64,000 bases of DNA from Alteromonas pelagimontana (lineage in GTDB: Bacteria > Pseudomonadota > Gammaproteobacteria > Enterobacterales > Alteromonadaceae). The DNA is taken from NCBI RefSeq assembly GCF_002499975.2, contig NZ_CP052766.1:2728001-2792000 (forward strand), read 5' to 3'. The translations under genes were made by a program, and so were the position numbers. The stretch's first letter is position 1; each line of letters begins with the position of its first letter. The notes under the pieces are model-generated. The model was given only the letters and a program-made list of their open reading frames with translations, did no database searches and was not told the DNA's origin. Shown here in pieces: positions 35,164-43,121 of this stretch.

Positions 35164-36218
35164 GGATTAATCTCTCCCCAGCAAATAGGGGATTGATGAG
35201 CTTTGCCGACCATTACCACCGCATCGTCACGGCGGTTGGCAAAGTCACGATAAAGTACACCCGCAATGACACTGGGCTTTTTCTGACTTAATCCGGGGTA
35301 AGAACTTAAGTCCCACGAGGATTTTAGGCCGTCGGAGTGCAAAATCAATACCCCCTGACTCGGCCAAGGGTGGGAGTGCTCTCGAAAGGTGGGGGCAGAG
35401 TGGCCAAGAGTACCATTGTGGGACACTAATCCCGCGATGCGGGTACTGGCCGACAGCAGGCTTGCCGTAATGTTTCCTACACCGGCGAAACAAAGCTTGT
35501 TGTCGCGCAGATCTATAGTGGCAATGGCGGCAACAGCCCCTCGGGTGATGCGCATATTTTTATCAAGAAAAGCTAACGTCTCCGCAGGCTTAATTTCACC
35601 AAGTGCGACAAAGTGACGCATTGCCTCTATTGAGGCTTCGTAAGCGGGTAAGCCATGCCCTAAGCCATCTAGTACTAAAACAGTATTAATATCTTGGTAT
35701 GGTCTAATGTTCCATGCGTCACCACACACAGCTTCGCCGGATTTCGCGACACACACCACTCCCCAATCCAGAGCGTTATCGCTTTGTTTTACTTGGCTTT
35801 GCTGTCCGATAACCATACGTAGAACAGTGCCTTTGTCAGGGGCTGAAAAGACGTCTAAATCGTATGATAAGCGCGCAATCGCACCTAAACCTACTCCTCG
35901 GGAACCGCCAGTAGAATAGCCGTCTCGAAGACAGGTAGCAACATTTGCCATTCCCGGACCTTTATCCAGCGCCAGGAATTCGATACCCTCTCCACAGCTG
36001 CCACTCCACGGACGCAGCAGCAACTCGCCATGAGTGGCATGTTGGACGATATTGCTGCAGGCTTCAGTAACAGCAATGGCAACGTTGCCGGTTTGCGTTT
36101 CGTCTAATCCCTGCTCTTTAGCCATTGCGCACGCTGTTCTGCGAGCCTCACCCACAGAACTCATATCTTCAATGGAAACAGATAAACAAACATGATGTGG
36201 GAACGATGTTACACCCAT
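35160..36218 (-). CDS. RsbT-like ATPase fused to SpoIIE/PP2C phosphatase
   Basis: A 352-residue cytoplasmic protein. Residues 1-135 form an HATPase of the anti-sigma type (AIAVTEACSNIVQHA; DKGPGM; GVGLGAIARLS). Residues about 155-340 form a SpoIIE/RsbX-like PP2C domain with metal-binding Asp in GDAW and LDGLGHG, and LHSDGLKS. In stressosome systems RsbX-type phosphatases reset phosphorylated RsbR and RsbS. Overlaps rsbT by ten bases and the kinase gene by four, so the set is tightly coupled. Confidence 0.87.
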   Translation of the reverse strand: MGVTSFPHHVCLSVSIEDMSSVGEARRTACAMAKEQGLDETQTGNVAIAVTEACSNIVQHATHGELLLRPWSGSCGEGIEFLALDKGPGMANVATCLRDGYSTGGSRGVGLGAIARLSYDLDVFSAPDKGTVLRMVIGQQSQVKQSDNALDWGVVCVAKSGEAVCGDAWNIRPYQDINTVLVLDGLGHGLPAYEASIEAMRHFVALGEIKPAETLAFLDKNMRITRGAVAAIATIDLRDNKLCFAGVGNITASLLSASTRIAGLVSHNGTLGHSAPTFREHSHPWPSQGVLILHSDGLKSSWDLSSYPGLSQKKPSVIAGVLYRDFANRRDDAVVMVGKAHQSPICWGEINP

Positions 36219-36619
36219 CGAGTCACCGTGATAATTGTACCCCCACCTTCTCGTGGAGAAATATCAAATTCATTCATCAAACGCTTTGCCCCGCCTAGCC
36301 CAAGGCCCATACCTTTGCCCGTCGTGAAACCATCCGTTAATGCTTTTTCTATATCTTTAATACCCGGTCCGCGGTCTTCAAAAGTCAGACAAAGGCCTTG
36401 CTGACTCCCTTTCTGTCTTATCTCTATTCGAAGATGACCGCCTAGCCCATGTATGAGAGTATTGCGGCCTAGTTCACTCGCAGCCGTCACTATTTTGGTT
36501 TGATTGAGCACGTTAAACCCAAGTTCGACCGCATACCGACGTACTAGCTGGCGTAACCACAGCATGTCAGATTCCTGCTGAATAGGCGCTACTTCGTTCC
36601 TTAAGGCAGTAGGGTGCAT
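36209..36619 (-). CDS. rsbT: RsbT-like serine/threonine kinase
   Basis: A 136-residue single-domain HATPase like the stressosome switch kinase RsbT: N box TAASELGRNTLIHGLGG, G1 FEDRGPGI, G2 TTGKGMGLGLGGAKRL. It is expected to be held by the RsbR/RsbS complex and, on stress, to phosphorylate them and be freed to act on a downstream partner. It starts one base after the rsbS stop. In this operon the freed partner may be the phosphatase or the hybrid kinase; that is inference. Confidence 0.88.
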   Translation of the reverse strand: MHPTALRNEVAPIQQESDMLWLRQLVRRYAVELGFNVLNQTKIVTAASELGRNTLIHGLGGHLRIEIRQKGSQQGLCLTFEDRGPGIKDIEKALTDGFTTGKGMGLGLGGAKRLMNEFDISPREGGGTIITVTRWV

Positions 36620-36620
36620 G

Positions 36621-36980
36621 CTAGTTGATCGCCATATTGCGTAACATGGTCATTCCTTTGTCTGCGTTTAGCGCGGTACGCACTCCAGCTAAAGTTACTC
36701 CCATTTCCACCAAGGTAATAGCAACGTATGGCTGCATTCCTACCAATACCGTCTCCGCATCAAGCACTCGCGACATCAAAGCGATGTTGCCAATTACCCT
36801 TGCAATGTAAGAGTCGACCATATCCAATCCGGAGATATCGATAAGAACACCGCGTGCACCTGTTTCGGCGATACGCTGGGTTAAATTATCCTGTAGATTT
36901 AGCGCTACCAGGTCATGTATATCTATCTGAATTGTGACTAGAAGAAAATCACCCATGTGCAGAATTGGAATGCTTTCCAA
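36621..36980 (-). CDS. rsbS: RsbS-like STAS antagonist
   Basis: A 119-residue single STAS domain. The segment GVLIDISGLDMVDSYIAR aligns with the phosphorylated loop of B. subtilis RsbS, placing the phospho-Ser at Ser57 (B. subtilis Ser59). It should form the core of a stressosome with RsbR and be phosphorylated by the adjacent RsbT. Eleven bases separate it from rsbR upstream. Confidence 0.88.
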   Translation of the reverse strand: MESIPILHMGDFLLVTIQIDIHDLVALNLQDNLTQRIAETGARGVLIDISGLDMVDSYIARVIGNIALMSRVLDAETVLVGMQPYVAITLVEMGVTLAGVRTALNADKGMTMLRNMAIN

Positions 36981-36991
36981 AGAATATTCTC

Positions 36992-37855
36992 CTACTTAGT
37001 CTCGTCGGACGTTATCGTAAGCCCTTGTCTTTTGAACGCATGAGCCAGAGCTCCCGCCATTGTTGACTTGGTAATGACGTTACCTAGGTTGATTCCTAAA
37101 TGGACCATGGTTTGTGCAATTTGAGGACGTATTCCACAGATAACGCATTCCGCACCCATCAACTGAGCGGCATTAACTGTTTTTAAGAGGTGTTGAGCGG
37201 TAAGGGTATCCACCGTAGGAACGCCAGTTATGTCAATAATTGCTATTTCTGATTGTGACGCTGCTAAACGCTGAAGCAGCGATTCCATAACCAGTTGCGT
37301 GCGCTTAGAGTCTAGCGTGCCAATGACGGGAAGCCCAAGCACGCCATCCCACAATTCTACTACTGGGCTGGATAATTCAAACATTTCTTCCTGCTGCCGC
37401 GCGATAACTTCTTCACGGGTCTTAAGGTGAACTTCGGTAATAAACAAGCCCAGCTTATCTATTAACGTGGTGGCATTCCATAGATCATCAGCAAGACTAT
37501 CAGCATCGTCGTAGCTTTTCCGCAGCTGGTTAAATAGAGGTTGTTTAAATGAAAAAACAAACGTTGCTGTTTCCGTTGGCGTAAAACCCTGAGTGGTGCG
37601 AGAACGGCATATAGACGCAAGAAGCTCCCGCAATGGGGCCCACTCTGAACTATTGATATCAATAAAATTGTTGTTTTTAAGTCCATTTTGAAGGAGCTTA
37701 AGGAATGTATCGCTTTGCTCACGAAGCTCTTCTTCTCTGATCAAATCAGGACGCAAAGTCGCAGTGGTAAGTTGTTCCTGGATCCATTCCTCAAGAATTT
37801 GTTGCTCGTTCTGAGCAATAATTTCAGGGATCTTTGTTTTTACTTGGTCTGACAT
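36992..37855 (-). CDS. rsbR: RsbR-like stressosome sensor (RsbRD-type N domain + STAS)
   Basis: A 287-residue protein. Residues about 5-155 are an all-helical N-terminal domain beginning IIAQNEQQILEEWIQEQL, like the RsbRD_N family rather than the globin fold of classic RsbR or the PAS of YtvA. Residues about 165-280 are a STAS domain; by eye Thr217 in GVPTVDT aligns with B. subtilis RsbR Thr205, and Ser183 with Thr171. It is the first gene of the five-gene operon. The stimulus is unknown. Confidence 0.85.
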   Translation of the reverse strand: MSDQVKTKIPEIIAQNEQQILEEWIQEQLTTATLRPDLIREEELREQSDTFLKLLQNGLKNNNFIDINSSEWAPLRELLASICRSRTTQGFTPTETATFVFSFKQPLFNQLRKSYDDADSLADDLWNATTLIDKLGLFITEVHLKTREEVIARQQEEMFELSSPVVELWDGVLGLPVIGTLDSKRTQLVMESLLQRLAASQSEIAIIDITGVPTVDTLTAQHLLKTVNAAQLMGAECVICGIRPQIAQTMVHLGINLGNVITKSTMAGALAHAFKRQGLTITSDETK

Positions 37856-38417
37856 TTTATGTTCCTGTTAAACGCATTTTTTCGGGTTTAATAAATGCTG
37901 CAAAAATCAAAAAGATTTCAATTTTACCTGCTATTACTTCAGCGCAATAAACTGAAATGCGTAAGGTATTTTGTGGGAAAACTATTTATATCTATAGGCG
38001 GCATTTGAACGGCTAGTATCCTATATTTTGAAGATAAACGAAAACGAAATCGCTCTCGCTTTTTCCGATTTTAATCCATTGTAGTGGTGCTTTAACAATT
38101 GCAGTATCTGATATCCGCCCCGGATGACACGAAACACATAATGTATCGACCAGCAAATGCAACACTGATTTTTTTAGCATTTCATTTATATATCTCGCCG
38201 TTTATTGCAGGAGAGCTTTAGACAACGAGCAGTCAGACCGTTTGGTGTGGATGTGATGGTATTTGAATCTCATGCCTCAGCAGGTGCTGGTGATAAATGC
38301 CAGACTGTGATTATGCAGATGAACAGAGCGTCTTCTGCTTTGTTAGCGTTGGCGGCTAACAGGCCACCAACCGCCATAAGTGTTCCTCAACACTTTAATC
38401 AATCGCTCAATCGGAGC
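37856..38417. other. intergenic region upstream of the rsb operon
   Basis: About 560 bases, AT-rich near 37,900-38,050, which presumably holds the rsb promoter on the minus strand and the 3' end of the HD-GYP transcript. A plus-strand frame at 38205-38459 has poor support. No hairpin with a T run and no RNA gene was recognised. Confidence 0.4.
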
Positions 38418-39974
38418 TTATTCGCAGACAGGATCAGGATACCGCCTTCTCACAATTAAAAATTCCTCAAGATTGTCTAATAACAGTTCCACCAGCTTGG
38501 GCTCAAATTTCTTACCTTTTTCTTGCTCAAAATACGCTAAGATATCTGCTTCTTCCCACGAGTTCTTATAACAACGTTTGCTGCCAAGTGCGTCAAACAC
38601 ATCTGCGACAGCTGATATACGGCCTGCTACGTGAATATCGTAGCCAGCTAGTCCTCTGGGATAACCACTGCCATCCCAGTTCTCGTGATGTTCATGAGCG
38701 ATATGCGCCCCCAACTTCAGAATGGGATTGTCAGATTTAGCTAACATATCAAAGCCGATGCGAGCATGTGTCTGCATGGCGTTTCTTTCTTCTTCGTCGT
38801 GTTTTCCCGGCTTATTTAAGATGTGATCGGGAATGCCAACCTTTCCGACGTCGTGCAGTGGTGATGCGAGTTTAATTAATTCCGCCTCTTCCTCACTCAA
38901 ACCGTAGAGTTTGGCAAGGCAGTAAGAAAGGTAAGCCACGCGTTTAACATGGCTACCTGTTTCCTTGGAACGCATTTCTACCGCTTCGCCGATAAGATAA
39001 GATAGCTCCTTTTGAGATTCCTTGATTTCTACGCGGAGCTTCAGGTTTTCGTGGGCCACCGCGATATTATTAGCGAAAAAGTCAAGCAGGTGATGCTGAA
39101 CAGCATCTAGCGGCTTACCGTCTTCTACATATAAAATATTTTCCGTGCCCCGTTTGGTGGTGAAGTAACCAACAAAATAATCTTTTTCATGAATAGTACT
39201 TTTTTGCTCAAGCGCGACCGCAATACGCTGCTCAATGGCACGAGTCAAAGGATTACTTCGTCTATCGGTACTATTATCCACGTTGGACGTTTCCGCTAAC
39301 ACTTTTATACGGGTAGGTTTGTTTTTGCCAACCTCTTTGGCAACGGCACAGCAAATAATATGGCTGGATTTTATATTTAAAATAACGGAAATATGTTTGA
39401 GAATGGTAGAGGCAAATTCAGTTAACGAATCGCATTCAATAAACTGGGAGGTAGCACCGATTATTTTTTCCAGACCAATCTGATGACGCTGAATAAGCCT
39501 GATATCCCGATACCCGCGCAGTGCCGCAAAGACAGTCGTTTTTAAACGTAGCGCGGTAAGCTCGGTTTTATTTTTATAGTCGTTGATGTCGTAATCGCGA
39601 ATGACGTTTTCTTCAGGGGCTTCCCCTGGCTGACCGGTTCTCAAAATAATCCTGATAGTGTGATTTTTGAGCTCATCCCGCGTCCAGCGAATGAGATCCA
39701 GGCCGGCATGAGCACTTTCCATTACGACATCTATCATCGCCACCGCAATTTCCTGCTCAGTATCTTTGGCCAATATTTCACGGGCTTCATGAGCCGAGCT
39801 GGCAAACTCAATCGCGAGCGCCCGACCATCGAAGATAAAATCCTGCAAAACTAAACGCGTAACATGGTGGACTTCTACTTCGTCGTCCACCACTAGTAGA
39901 CGCCAGTAAGCATCTGGCGCCAATACACTGTCGGTAATTTCATCACTAGCGAAGACTAATTCGTCATCAAGCAT
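38418..39974 (-). CDS. response regulator with DUF3369 and HD-GYP c-di-GMP phosphodiesterase domains
   Basis: A 518-residue protein: receiver domain (about 25-150; acidic LLVVDDE, phospho-Asp in AMIDVVM), a DUF3369 sensor-like middle (about 165-330), and a C-terminal HD-GYP domain (from about 335) with metal-binding HD in HDVGKVGIPD and the HHENWDGSGYP signature, both intact. It should hydrolyse c-di-GMP under control of phosphorylation. No cognate membrane kinase is adjacent, but the hybrid kinase of the rsb operon 3 kb downstream is a candidate partner. Confidence 0.92.
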   Translation of the reverse strand: MLDDELVFASDEITDSVLAPDAYWRLLVVDDEVEVHHVTRLVLQDFIFDGRALAIEFASSAHEAREILAKDTEQEIAVAMIDVVMESAHAGLDLIRWTRDELKNHTIRIILRTGQPGEAPEENVIRDYDINDYKNKTELTALRLKTTVFAALRGYRDIRLIQRHQIGLEKIIGATSQFIECDSLTEFASTILKHISVILNIKSSHIICCAVAKEVGKNKPTRIKVLAETSNVDNSTDRRSNPLTRAIEQRIAVALEQKSTIHEKDYFVGYFTTKRGTENILYVEDGKPLDAVQHHLLDFFANNIAVAHENLKLRVEIKESQKELSYLIGEAVEMRSKETGSHVKRVAYLSYCLAKLYGLSEEEAELIKLASPLHDVGKVGIPDHILNKPGKHDEEERNAMQTHARIGFDMLAKSDNPILKLGAHIAHEHHENWDGSGYPRGLAGYDIHVAGRISAVADVFDALGSKRCYKNSWEEADILAYFEQEKGKKFEPKLVELLLDNLEEFLIVRRRYPDPVCE

Positions 39975-40465
39975 GGTTTATGAGAGATAGGGGAGCGATG
40001 ATCTCACTATAGAATAGGTTTTATAATTTTGCAGAATGTTTGCATTTTTGTGAGGCTAATCCGGTCAGCCGGGCTTTGACGCTGGGGCGTGCAAAGCAGT
40101 GTTTCACTAAACCGCAAACCGATGCTGAATAGATACCTTTTTCTAACCTATCATGGTGCATAGCTACTTTTTAGTTACTGCTCTGGAGATATCTTGAAAA
40201 GCAGTATTAGACTGGCTTACATGCTTTTTCCACAGTTTACAGATTTATTTACTTTTCTAATGGTTTCTCCCCCGACTCACGAAAAACGGCTTTGTCCTCT
40301 GCATGTGCGCCCCACTCTTTGGTGCCCGGGCAACGCGGCCGTTTTGGTATCAATAGCATATTAGCGTCACTTGGACTTTAGTCGTTTTCTGCCACGCTTA
40401 CGTAAGTACGTTACGTTGAATGAATTCGCTGGTGTGTTCGTGCCACTTAGCGGCGGAGACAAACA
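39975..40465. other. intergenic region before the flavoprotein gene
   Basis: About 490 bases. It contains a perfect 10-bp palindrome CTTACGTAAG at 40397-40406, 60 bases upstream of the next start codon, a plausible regulator site. Composition shifts from AT-rich to GC-rich across the region. No gene seen. Confidence 0.45.
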
Positions 40466-41371
40466 GTGCAAAATCCTGAGTTCAAGTGCTGCATTATTAT
40501 AGGAGCCGGCCCTGCCGGCATGACGGCAGCGCTCTACCTCAACAGGTTTTACCGCGAGATAACTGTGCTCGACGCTGGCTGCAGCCGCGCGCGCTGGATC
40601 CCAAAAACCCACAACTGCCCCGGATTTCCAGATGGATTAAGCGGCGATGAACTGCTGGAACGCATGCGCTTGCAGGCAGAAAATTACGGCACCAGGGTAA
40701 TCCCTGAGACAGCGTCGCAAATTCAGCGTGTGGAAGGGGGTTTCAGCGTGAGCGACACCCGTGGCGGGCAATACCTTGGCCGTACGGTACTGCTTGCAAC
40801 CGGTGCTGAGGATATTTTGCCGCCAGACCCCTGGGTTGCAAAGGCCGTAGGCTGCGGGGCGTTGCGCTTGTGCGCTATCTGCGATGGCTTTGAGGCAAGT
40901 GATGACAATATCGCAGTGTATGGGCCATTGCGTTCGGTGTTCGACCATGCCAGGTTTATGCGCACCTATTCGGCGAGTGTTACGCTTGTACAGAGTGATA
41001 CCGAGCAGGTAGATGCTCAGCTGTGCCAAAGTGCAGAAAAGTGGGGCATAACCCTGATGAAAAAGCCCCGTAACTTGCTTTTTGATGGCTCGCGCTGTGG
41101 TTTTATTGACGAAAGCGGTACGCGTCGCGACTTCGACACCATCTATGTGATGCTGGGCAGTCGATCGCAAGCGGCATTAGCCATCGAGCTGGGCGCACAC
41201 GTGGACAAGGAAAAAAAACTGGTGGTAAATACGGACCAGATGACCTCAATTGATGGTCTGTTCGCTATCGGCGACGTGGTCAGTGCTCTGAGCCAGCTTT
41301 CGGTAGCGGCAGGGCATGCGGCCGTTGCAGCCACCGCTATCCATAACATGCTGCCGCGTAACTTGCGCTAA
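40466..41371 (+). CDS. thioredoxin-reductase-like FAD/NAD(P) oxidoreductase
   Basis: A 301-residue flavoprotein with the two-dinucleotide fold of the thioredoxin reductase family: FAD motif IIIGAGPAGMTAALYL, a CAIC pair in LRLCAICDG at the position of the TrxB active-site CATC, and the C-terminal FAD motif GLFAIGDVV. The NAD(P) loop reads VYGPLRSV instead of GGGxSA, so cofactor binding may be altered. It starts at GTG with GGAG 8 bases upstream. GC content is clearly above the neighbours', suggesting transfer together with the CBS gene. The partner substrate is unknown; a TrxB housekeeping role is unlikely. Confidence 0.82.
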   Translation: MQNPEFKCCIIIGAGPAGMTAALYLNRFYREITVLDAGCSRARWIPKTHNCPGFPDGLSGDELLERMRLQAENYGTRVIPETASQIQRVEGGFSVSDTRGGQYLGRTVLLATGAEDILPPDPWVAKAVGCGALRLCAICDGFEASDDNIAVYGPLRSVFDHARFMRTYSASVTLVQSDTEQVDAQLCQSAEKWGITLMKKPRNLLFDGSRCGFIDESGTRRDFDTIYVMLGSRSQAALAIELGAHVDKEKKLVVNTDQMTSIDGLFAIGDVVSALSQLSVAAGHAAVAATAIHNMLPRNLR

Positions 41372-41554
41372 GCGATGAGCCAGATAGGAGTCCAACTTAG
41401 TTAGCAAGTAGTATGACGGGAACGTTGGTTGCCGACGGGAAAGTGATCCGGCATGAAGAAGGCATACCGAATATTAAAATTTAAAGCGGTTTTTTTTAAA
41501 CTTATATATATACAGTCCGTTTAAAGAAGTAACTTACTTGATTAGGAAAGGTAT

Positions 41555-42007
41555 ATGAAAATCGAATCGATTGTACAGACTGTTAACCACCATCTTAGCC
41601 CTGATAACAAAATGTCTGACGTGGCAAAATTGCTGGAACATGAAGGAAAAACTGCATTGCCTGTAATCAACCATGACGGCACCTTGCTTGGCCTGGTAAC
41701 CAAACGGGAGATGGCAGAGGCAAGCGCAGGAGCTCCCGCCGGCGCCCCGGATCGAGGGATTGGCGAACTCGTAAAGCCCGTGGGAATTACCTGCTCTCTT
41801 AACGACGATATTGAGGACCTGGCCAGACAGGCCTCGAGCCAAAGCCAGACCCATGTGGCGGTGGTTGATGATCAGGGAGGTTTGGTAGGGATTGCAGATT
41901 TAAGCCCGTACCAGAAGGATGCAGGCGGCGTGCAGCATCGTGAAGAAGCTGTAGATGAGGCGCTGGAAGAAACTTTTCCTGCCAGTGACCCTATTTCTCC
42001 GCAGTAA
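41555..42007 (+). CDS. CBS-domain pair protein
   Basis: A 150-residue protein with two CBS motifs (about 8-55 and 72-118; LPVINHDGTLLGLVTKRE and VAVVDDQGGLVGIADLS) separated by an Ala/Gly/Pro-rich linker. It ends with a short acidic tail EEAVDEALEETFPASDPIS, which also occurs as a stand-alone motif in small stress-associated proteins of proteobacteria. CBS pairs sense adenine nucleotides or ionic strength. Its GC content is high like that of the flavoprotein gene upstream; 183 bases with a GT-rich AT-run separate them, so separate promoters are possible. Confidence 0.85.
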   Translation: MKIESIVQTVNHHLSPDNKMSDVAKLLEHEGKTALPVINHDGTLLGLVTKREMAEASAGAPAGAPDRGIGELVKPVGITCSLNDDIEDLARQASSQSQTHVAVVDDQGGLVGIADLSPYQKDAGGVQHREEAVDEALEETFPASDPISPQ

Positions 42008-42021
42008 TCGTCGACGCTATA

Positions 42022-42050
42022 TTTAGTGGCCAGTAACACTGGCCACTAAA
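42022..42050 (+). terminator. strong hairpin after the CBS gene
   Basis: TTTAGTGGCCAG (42022-42033) and CTGGCCACTAAA (42039-42050) form a perfect 12-bp stem with loop TAACA, 15 bases past the stop. There is no T run beyond AATT, so termination may be inefficient. Confidence 0.6.
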
Positions 42051-42656
42051 ATTAGGGGCAGATCCTGAGGTATCCTCAGAAAATTAGTAGCTAAACAAAA
42101 AGATGAAGCGCAATGGATACTGATGGCTTAGCCTGCCATCCGACATAAATTCACGCTTGATAGTGTGCAAAGCCTTGCTAACGGGAATGCCGCTTCAGCC
42201 CGTTATATCGGCTGAGAATTAACTTCAATGTAAGTGAAAAACATAACATTAGGCGCCTCGACAGGCTGCTCTCCAATCAAAATTTATTGCGGGAATAGCC
42301 ATGGTGTATGGTGCAATTTGCACGGCTATGCCCATAATAAGAATTGATTGGTCACATCTATTTAGTAAATATTTTAGTATTTACTTAGAGTTTGGGAAAT
42401 TTGTGGAAACTCATACTGCCTATAGTCTGGAAAATAAATTCCAGGCTTCATCAAGCACTATTTTGTAGAACTATTTTGGCAGTAAAAGGCTTAACTGTTT
42501 CCTCGAGCACCGTAGACTTTTGTTCTTCAAACGCTTGGGATATACCGCAATTATTTCCTCTAGAAAGCGGGCGTCTACTTTTCGCTACGCCAGAGAGACG
42601 TAATAGCTTCTTTCAGTGGTAAGCTTTGCCGCTTTAACATGAATGTCCAATGTGTA
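42051..42656. other. intergenic region between CBS and dgkA genes
   Basis: About 600 bases, AT-rich. A small hairpin CTGAGG-TAT-CCTCAG is at 42065-42079. One open frame (42392-42622) has no support. It marks the right border of the GC-rich pair; no integrase, repeat or RNA gene is seen. Confidence 0.4.
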
Positions 42657-43121
42657 TCATTTATCTCTATCTGAAGTTTCTTTTAATAAGTTGTACTCTT
42701 GAAATTCCTCAGAGCCTGTAGTGCTTACGATTATTGTCAGCCAAAGCACACTTGCGACTACCATTGCAAGTAAAACGCCTGCGGATCCAAGGTCTTTGGC
42801 AAGTCCTGATAAGGGGTGAACCTCCCTACCAATCCTGTCAATTGTCACTTCAAGTGCGGTGTTAATAATTTCTGCGAATAGCACGAAGAGTACAGACGAT
42901 AACAGCAAAGCTTTTTCTAGCAAAGGTATGCGCCAGACGGATAGCACAATTAGCGAAGCGAACAATACGACCAATTCTTGTCTGAATGCCGCTTCATTCC
43001 GGACAACCCATAACAAAGCTTTCAATGAATTTTGCCATGCAAGAACAAGACGCTTCATACCTTTCGGTTTACAGGTGGGGTCAAAGGTTAATGCAGACGT
43101 TTTTTTGGTCATCTTTTGCAT
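42657..43121 (-). CDS. dgkA: diacylglycerol kinase
   Basis: A 154-residue DgkA-type kinase with three membrane helices. Conserved parts are NEAAFRQE, the second helix, and the catalytic EIINTALEVTIDRIG with SGLAKDLGSAGV. It is longer than E. coli DgkA by an N-terminal basic arm and a C-terminal tail. It recycles diacylglycerol released when EptA moves phosphoethanolamine from phosphatidylethanolamine; the gene overlaps eptA by 13 bases, a functionally logical pairing also seen near mcr-type genes. Confidence 0.93.
   Translation of the reverse strand: MQKMTKKTSALTFDPTCKPKGMKRLVLAWQNSLKALLWVVRNEAAFRQELVVLFASLIVLSVWRIPLLEKALLLSSVLFVLFAEIINTALEVTIDRIGREVHPLSGLAKDLGSAGVLLAMVVASVLWLTIIVSTTGSEEFQEYNLLKETSDRDK

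Noticed and set aside
38205..38459. Plus-strand frame overlapping the 3' end of the HD-GYP gene
   Set aside because: No supported start and it overlaps antisense to a well-supported gene.
42392..42622. Plus-strand frame of 76 codons upstream of dgkA
   Set aside because: No ribosome-binding site or protein-like composition.
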